The notes beneath the pieces are model-generated. The model did not search any database, was not told the origin of the DNA, and worked only from the letters and a program-made list of their open reading frames with translations. This document shows, one piece after another, positions 60,536-64,000 of a stretch of DNA of 64,000 nt (position 1 is its first letter; each line of letters opens with the position of its first letter). The stretch comes from Lachnospiraceae bacterium (lineage in GTDB: Bacteria; Bacillota; Clostridia; Lachnospirales; Lachnospiraceae). Location of the stretch: contig JAAWEL010000066.1 in the NCBI GenBank assembly GCA_022794255.1, positions 54,910 to 118,909 of the forward strand, read 5' to 3'. The position numbers were made by a program, and so were the translations under genes.

Positions 60536-61291
60536 GTGGATGCGTATACAGGATTTGCAAAGGTTTACGATCTCTTTATGGATGATATACCCTATGAAGA
60601 ATGGTGCTGCCGGGTGACGGAGCTTTTGAGGGAACAGGGAGTGAGAGATGGCCTGGTGCTGGATCTCGGGTGTGGTACAGGAAAGCTGACACGGCTTTTG
60701 GCGGCACAGGGATATGACATGATCGGTGTGGATATGTCTGGCGAAATGCTGGAGGTAGCCATGGAGGAGAACCCGGACGGTTCGATTTTGTATCTGCAGC
60801 AGGATATGAGGGAGTTTGAGCTGTACGGAACAGTGCAGGCGATTGTCAGTATCTGTGATTCTATGAATTATTTGATGGAATATGAAGATCTGGTTCAGGT
60901 TTTTCGGTTGGCGGACAATTATCTGGATCCTGGAGGAGTGTTTCTCTTTGATATGAATACCCTTTATAAATACCAGGAACTTTTGGGAGAACAGACCATT
61001 GGAGAAAACAGGGAGGAAGGCAGCTTTATCTGGGAGAATTATTATGACGAGGAGCAGCAGATAAACCAATATGATCTGACATTGTTTGTACGGGAGGCGG
61101 ATAACCGTTACCGGAAGTATGAGGAGACACATTTTCAGCGGGCTTATGAGGTGGAACAGGTAAAAAAGGCTGTCTCTGAGGCAGGGCTTGAGCTGGTGGC
61201 CATATACGATGGCTGGACGGGGCAAAAACCCCGGGAGGACAGTGAGAGACTGTGCTTTGTGACCCGGGAGAAAAAGAAGAAAATTTCATAA
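60536..61291 (+). CDS. Class I SAM-dependent methyltransferase
   Basis: 251 residues. The start VDAYTGFAKVYDLFMDDIPY is typical of a Clostridial methyltransferase group. SAM motif I is VLDLGCGTGKLTRLL, motif II MIGVDMSGEMLEVA, and motif III and IV are YLQQDMREFEL and AIVSICDSMNYL. The GTG at 60536 is chosen by homologous N-terminus, although its ribosome-binding site is weak; a GTG at 60506 is in frame. It is co-transcribed with the SEC-C gene. Methyl acceptor unknown (small molecule or protein). Confidence 0.82.
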   Translation: MDAYTGFAKVYDLFMDDIPYEEWCCRVTELLREQGVRDGLVLDLGCGTGKLTRLLAAQGYDMIGVDMSGEMLEVAMEENPDGSILYLQQDMREFELYGTVQAIVSICDSMNYLMEYEDLVQVFRLADNYLDPGGVFLFDMNTLYKYQELLGEQTIGENREEGSFIWENYYDEEQQINQYDLTLFVREADNRYRKYEETHFQRAYEVEQVKKAVSEAGLELVAIYDGWTGQKPREDSERLCFVTREKKKKIS

Positions 61292-61359
61292 GGGGACTTT
61301 TGTACCAGACAGACAAATCCGCTCATAGCATATTAAAAAGATATGCAGGAGCGGATTTT

Positions 61360-62466
61360 TTGATTACGATTAGTTTGTGTATGATTGTTAAAAATGAAGA
61401 GCGGGTGTTGGAACGTTGCCTGAATACTGCCAGGGGATTTGCAGATGAAATTATTATAGTAGATACAGGGTCAGAGGACAAAACCAGGGAGATTGCGGAA
61501 AGATTTACAAAAAAGGTGTACGAATTTACCTGGAAGGATGATTTTGCGGCGGCGAGAAATGAAGCATTTTCTAAGGCAACTATGGATTATTGTATGTGGC
61601 TGGACGCAGATGATGTGGTAACAGAGGAGAACCAAAAAAAGCTTTGCAGGCTGAAGGAGACAATGGACACAGATGTGGATATGGTTATGATGAAATATGC
61701 TACTTCCGCAGATGCAAACGGGAATACTTTGTTTTCCTATTACCGGGAACGGTTGATGAAAAACGGCAGGGGATTTTTGTGGGAGGGACGTGTCCACGAA
61801 GTGATTGTTCCGGCAGGGAAGGTAGTTTATTCAGATATTGAGATCCATCACCAAAAAACCGGAGCAGGGGATGGGGACAGGAATCTGAGAATTTATGAGA
61901 AAATGCTTAAGGAAGGGGAGATTCTGAATGGGAGAAACAAGTTTTATTATGGGAGAGAGCTTCTGGCTCACCGGCGATATGGAGATGCACAGAAGGTGCT
62001 GGAAGAATTTCTCGCCGGCGAAGGCTGGGGGGAGAATAAGATCGAGGCGTGTTTGAATCTGGCAGAATGTTTCCGGGCTATGGGGCAAAAAGAGGAGGGG
62101 GTTCTGGTCTTACTTCGGGGATTTTTGTATGGGACACCCCGGGGGGAGGCTTGTTTTGAACTGGGCAGGTATTTTCAGGAGAAAGAGGAATGGGAACAGG
62201 CGATTTTCTGGTATGAACTGGCACTAAAGCTTACGCCTTCCGGGGAGATGGGGGCCTTTGTGCGGTGGGAGTATTATGGATATCTTCCGGAAATCAATCT
62301 ATGTGTGTGTTATGACCGTCTGGGAGATGCAGAAAAGGCTTATGCATACCACTTAAAATCCAAGGCCCGCCGACCGGAGGCAGATGAGGTAAAGTGGAAC
62401 GACCGGTATTTTAAGGAAAAGGGAATGGACGAACCAAATTTGAGAATAGGACATATGATACAATAA
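61360..62466 (+). CDS. GT2 glycosyltransferase with TPR repeats (SunS/SgtA-like)
   Basis: 368 residues. A GT-A domain (about 1-215) starts LITISLCMIVKNEERVLERC and has VDTGSEDKTREIA, the metal-binding DxD in MWLDADDVV and WEGRVHEVIVP. The C-terminal half (about 215-330) has helical TPR-like repeats (RRYGDAQKVLEEFL, ACLNLAECFRAMGQKEEGVL, ACFELGRYFQEKEEWEQAIF). Such enzymes glycosylate peptides or surface proteins. It lies 69 nt before a collagen-like protein gene, an arrangement like SgtA-BclA3 of Clostridioides difficile. The TTG at 61360 follows CAGGAGCGG. Confidence 0.86.
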   Translation: MITISLCMIVKNEERVLERCLNTARGFADEIIIVDTGSEDKTREIAERFTKKVYEFTWKDDFAAARNEAFSKATMDYCMWLDADDVVTEENQKKLCRLKETMDTDVDMVMMKYATSADANGNTLFSYYRERLMKNGRGFLWEGRVHEVIVPAGKVVYSDIEIHHQKTGAGDGDRNLRIYEKMLKEGEILNGRNKFYYGRELLAHRRYGDAQKVLEEFLAGEGWGENKIEACLNLAECFRAMGQKEEGVLVLLRGFLYGTPRGEACFELGRYFQEKEEWEQAIFWYELALKLTPSGEMGAFVRWEYYGYLPEINLCVCYDRLGDAEKAYAYHLKSKARRPEADEVKWNDRYFKEKGMDEPNLRIGHMIQ

Positions 62467-62535
62467 ACCGGTGATGATGGTAAGAAGGCAAAAGCTGTTG
62501 ACCAGTTGCCGGAGAGAAAATAAAGGAGAGATCAT

Positions 62536-63207
62536 ATGTATTGCGATTCGACAGATTCGGGAAACGGAAGAAATCAGGGATGGGGAAACCGAAGATGCGG
62601 TTGTGGTCCAAATCCACCCAGGCCACCCTTCCCTCCAGGTTCGTGTTGCTGCTGCCGTGGTCCACGGGGCCCGGAAGGACCAGAGGGACCGATGGGGCCT
62701 ATGGGCCCGGCAGGTCCAGCGGGACCGGGACTTAGCGAGGTGGAAGTTTTTGATCCGGCCAAACAGTATCTCAGAGGAGATATGGTATATTTTAACGGTC
62801 ATATATACAGGGTGAACCGGGATTTCCCCATGGGTATCCCAGGGGTCTCGCCGGATTATGATCTGGTGACTGCAGCAGGCCCCACGGGGGCAACCGGGCC
62901 CCAGGGGCCTCAAGGTCCTCAGGGAATCCAGGGAGTGCAGGGGGCCCAGGGCCCTCAGGGTCCTCAGGGTGTCCAGGGAGAGCAAGGCCCGGTGGGAGCG
63001 ACAGGTCCAACGGGAGCAGCAGGCCCGGCAGGAGCGATGGGAGCGGCAGGTCCAACGGGAGCGGCAGGTCCGGCAGGAGCCACGGAGCCATATATTTATA
63101 AAAAAGTGCTACAAACCCGCATGGTTATGGGATTTTCTGCAAATCAAAATATTACGGAAATCTTTATAATCACACATTCCCATGGCAGGTGGGTTTGGAC
63201 AAGCTAA
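62536..63207 (+). CDS. Collagen-like repeat protein, putative exosporium or surface glycoprotein
   Basis: 223 residues. A Cys/Pro-rich N-terminus ([14 protein letters not shown]) leads into about 8 G-x-y triplets ([14 protein letters not shown]..). A short domain resembling a chitin-binding or CBM5/12 module follows ([20 protein letters not shown]), then about 23 G-x-y triplets, Gln- then Thr/Ala-rich, many with GAT and GPT. Thr in such triplets are O-glycosylation sites in BclA proteins. The last 40 residues are not collagenous ([15 protein letters not shown]..) and no BclA-type TNF-like head is present, so the C-terminus may have been lost or replaced. AAAGGAG precedes the ATG. Confidence 0.82.
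   Translation: MYCDSTDSGNGRNQGWGNRRCGCGPNPPRPPFPPGSCCCCRGPRGPEGPEGPMGPMGPAGPAGPGLSEVEVFDPAKQYLRGDMVYFNGHIYRVNRDFPMGIPGVSPDYDLVTAAGPTGATGPQGPQGPQGIQGVQGAQGPQGPQGVQGEQGPVGATGPTGAAGPAGAMGAAGPTGAAGPAGATEPYIYKKVLQTRMVMGFSANQNITEIFIITHSHGRWVWTS
63112..63197 (+). repeat. Imperfect inverted repeat in the collagen gene tail
   Basis: CAAACCC (63112-63118) and GGGTTTG (63191-63197) are the outer arms; ATGGGA and TCCCAT continue the pairing inward with mismatches. It covers the non-collagenous C-terminal coding segment and lies where the composition changes from GC-rich to AT-rich. Confidence 0.5.
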
Positions 63208-63490
63208 AATTCAAAAATCCCAGAGTGAAATTTTAACTGAATTTAATATATATATATTTTATTGTGATTAGAGAGTTAAAAATATTTTACTGATATAAAG
63301 CTGGAAGCAATACCATTTTTTGATGACATACGGGAACTTGAGGGATTATACGATATTATAAATAAATATTTTGTTGAGTTTCAAAAATATTAAAAGGGGA
63401 ATATTAGCCACGATGATAAAAAACGATAATATAGTTCAATCAATTATAGTTGCGAATGGTGAGACTGCAATTGTTTTTATATAAAGCCAA
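63208..63490. other. AT-rich stretch with gene remnants
   Basis: Contains a frame without start codon (about 63289-63393, reading KLEAIPFFDDIRELEG.. and ending FQKY) and a 23-codon frame starting ATG at 63412. Neither has a proper ribosome-binding site plus length; both look like remnants. Composition is strongly AT, unlike the upstream genes. Confidence 0.35.
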
Positions 63491-63532
63491 AAAAGCCCAC
63501 CTACCATATACAAAACAAACAGGTGGACTTTT
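63491..63532. terminator. Bidirectional terminator in the AT-rich end region
   Basis: AAAAG-c-CCACCT (63491-63502) pairs with AGGTGG-a-CTTTT (63521-63532) and is followed by T on the plus strand, and by TTTTTTGGC on the minus strand. Either it ends the collagen-region transcript or the small minus-strand gene. Confidence 0.75.
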
Positions 63533-63686
63533 TCATATTTTTAGAGATTCCAATATTATGGGTTATAAATATTTCCTGATTCACTTTCATGTTCCTAATG
63601 TCTTTAAATGTAACAATAATAAATGTTTATCTGTCCTCACCTTCGGAACAGTTTGCGAATTGTTGGCATTACAAACTGGAATTAAC

Positions 63687-63860
63687 TTACTTCTCTTTAT
63701 TCTTGTATGTTCTGTAAGCTGCCAAACAAGCCAAAGCAATCACCATAGGAATTGCTGCATATCCAGCATTTGCTGTTCCATTGGATGTTAGAACATAGAT
63801 AGCACCGACAAATGTCAGAAGGATAAAGATGGTTGATAGTATCAACAATATCTTTTTCAT
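63687..63860 (-). CDS. Small membrane protein
   Basis: 57 residues with two hydrophobic segments, ILLILSTIFILLTFVGAIYV and YAAIPMVIALACLAAY, and a basic Tyr/Lys-rich end (RTYKNKEK). No family recognised. The ATG at 63860 has AAAGGAG 9-10 nt upstream; a GTG at 63869 is too close to it. Small two-helix proteins of this kind are common next to transport or stress genes. Confidence that it is expressed is moderate. Confidence 0.6.
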   Translation of the reverse strand: MKKILLILSTIFILLTFVGAIYVLTSNGTANAGYAAIPMVIALACLAAYRTYKNKEK

Positions 63861-63925
63861 ACAAATCACACTCCTTTTTTAAACTCCATTTCTATTAGGT
63901 AATTGCCCGACAAACTGGGATTTAA

Positions 63926-64000
63926 TCATTTGTCTTTTGCTTCAAAAGATTTGTTCCACGAACCAATTTCAATAAGATTTCCTTCAGGGTCAGCTATATA
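63926..64000 (-). CDS. VOC-family (glyoxalase/bleomycin resistance-like) protein, C-terminal end
   Basis: Only the last 24 codons are visible, entering from the window edge on the minus strand: YIADPEGNLIEIGSWN then KSFEAKDK and stop. DPEGNLIEI is the standard last strand of vicinal-oxygen-chelate domains, whose Glu is a metal ligand. These proteins include glyoxalase I, lactoylglutathione lyases and antibiotic-binding proteins; the type cannot be told. The 5' end lies beyond the window. Confidence 0.75.
   Translation of the reverse strand, partial: YIADPEGNLIEIGSWNKSFEAKDK

Noticed and set aside
62880..63090. CRISPR-like short direct repeats
   Set aside because: The repeats are 9-18 bp collagen codon repeats in a reading frame, not spaced 28-36 bp repeats with unique spacers.
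62574..63091. Pro/Leu-rich open frames on the minus strand of the collagen gene
   Set aside because: They are complements of the G-x-y repeats (GGN codons read as NCC), without ribosome-binding sites.

Overview
The window looks like a chromosomal segment of an anaerobic, probably spore-forming member of the Clostridia, most likely Lachnospiraceae. This is inferred from several traits: an oxygen-sensitive class III ribonucleotide reductase (nrdDG), a PPi-type phosphofructokinase, a rubrerythrin fusion, many PTS/ABC sugar systems, strong AGGAGG ribosome-binding sites, frequent TTG/GTG starts, and a collagen-like surface or spore protein next to a glycosyltransferase. No species call is possible from the sequence alone. 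I see no rRNA, CRISPR array, transposase or integrase.

Layout. 1-2155: end of a ribose-type sugar ABC permease and a GH2 glycosidase. 2152-5280 (minus): a thiamin-precursor ABC transporter operon behind a TPP riboswitch with its own terminator. 5387-6643: a metallophosphoesterase fused to rubrerythrin-rubredoxin. 6893-12051: a polyol/ketose operon (1-phosphofructokinase family kinase, sorbose-1-P reductase-like dehydrogenase, DeoR regulator, mannitol-type PTS EIICBA). 12317-14192: PIN-like protein, Nudix hydrolase, YihY membrane protein. 14282-27974: an accessory island, discussed below. 28058-33640: beta-galactosidase LacZ plus GPH symporter, divergent from an AraC regulator. 33748-37288: a heterodimeric ABC exporter. 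37316-38656 (minus): TauE/SafE permease and a C_GCAxxG_C_C protein. 38852-41599: nrdD-nrdG with two NrdR-like boxes. 41666-43604 (minus): aldose epimerase and LacI regulator. 43852-46745: a NitT/TauT-type ABC importer. 46892-51138: a two-component system followed directly by nagB-nagA. 51143-57939: an IclR regulator divergent from a DapA/NanA-family lyase, a complete tripartite tricarboxylate transporter (TctC-TctB-TctA) and a D-aminoacylase-like amidohydrolase. 58095-59402: PPi-phosphofructokinase. 59440-59706: two tandem small-RNA-like units. 60018-63207: SEC-C protein, methyltransferase, GT2-TPR glycosyltransferase and a collagen-like protein. 63207-64000: AT-rich, partly decayed sequence with a small membrane protein and the end of a VOC-family gene.

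The most unusual part is the island at 14282-27974. A large regulator-like protein with several helix-turn-helix-like units is transcribed divergently from a 1112-residue Hsp90-type (GHKL) ATPase that ends in a DUF3883/NOV_C-like PD-(D/E)XK nuclease domain. This is a sacsin/MORC-like architecture, known from restriction and defence-like loci. It is followed on the same strand by two pairs of paralogous unknown genes in A-B-B'-A' order. Next come a degenerate tRNA-Pro-like element and a second set: an XRE regulator, two metallophosphoesterases, a DUF7448-like protein and three unrecognised proteins. I propose the ATPase-nuclease and the A/B modules as a candidate undescribed defence or stress system.

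A second original observation is the pair of tandem units after the phosphofructokinase gene. They share an identical 23-nt segment containing an anti-Shine-Dalgarno-like C-rich core, and each is followed by its own intrinsic terminator. This is the design of Firmicute C-rich small RNAs. Most starts below were set by ribosome-binding sites; functions beyond the named families are inference.
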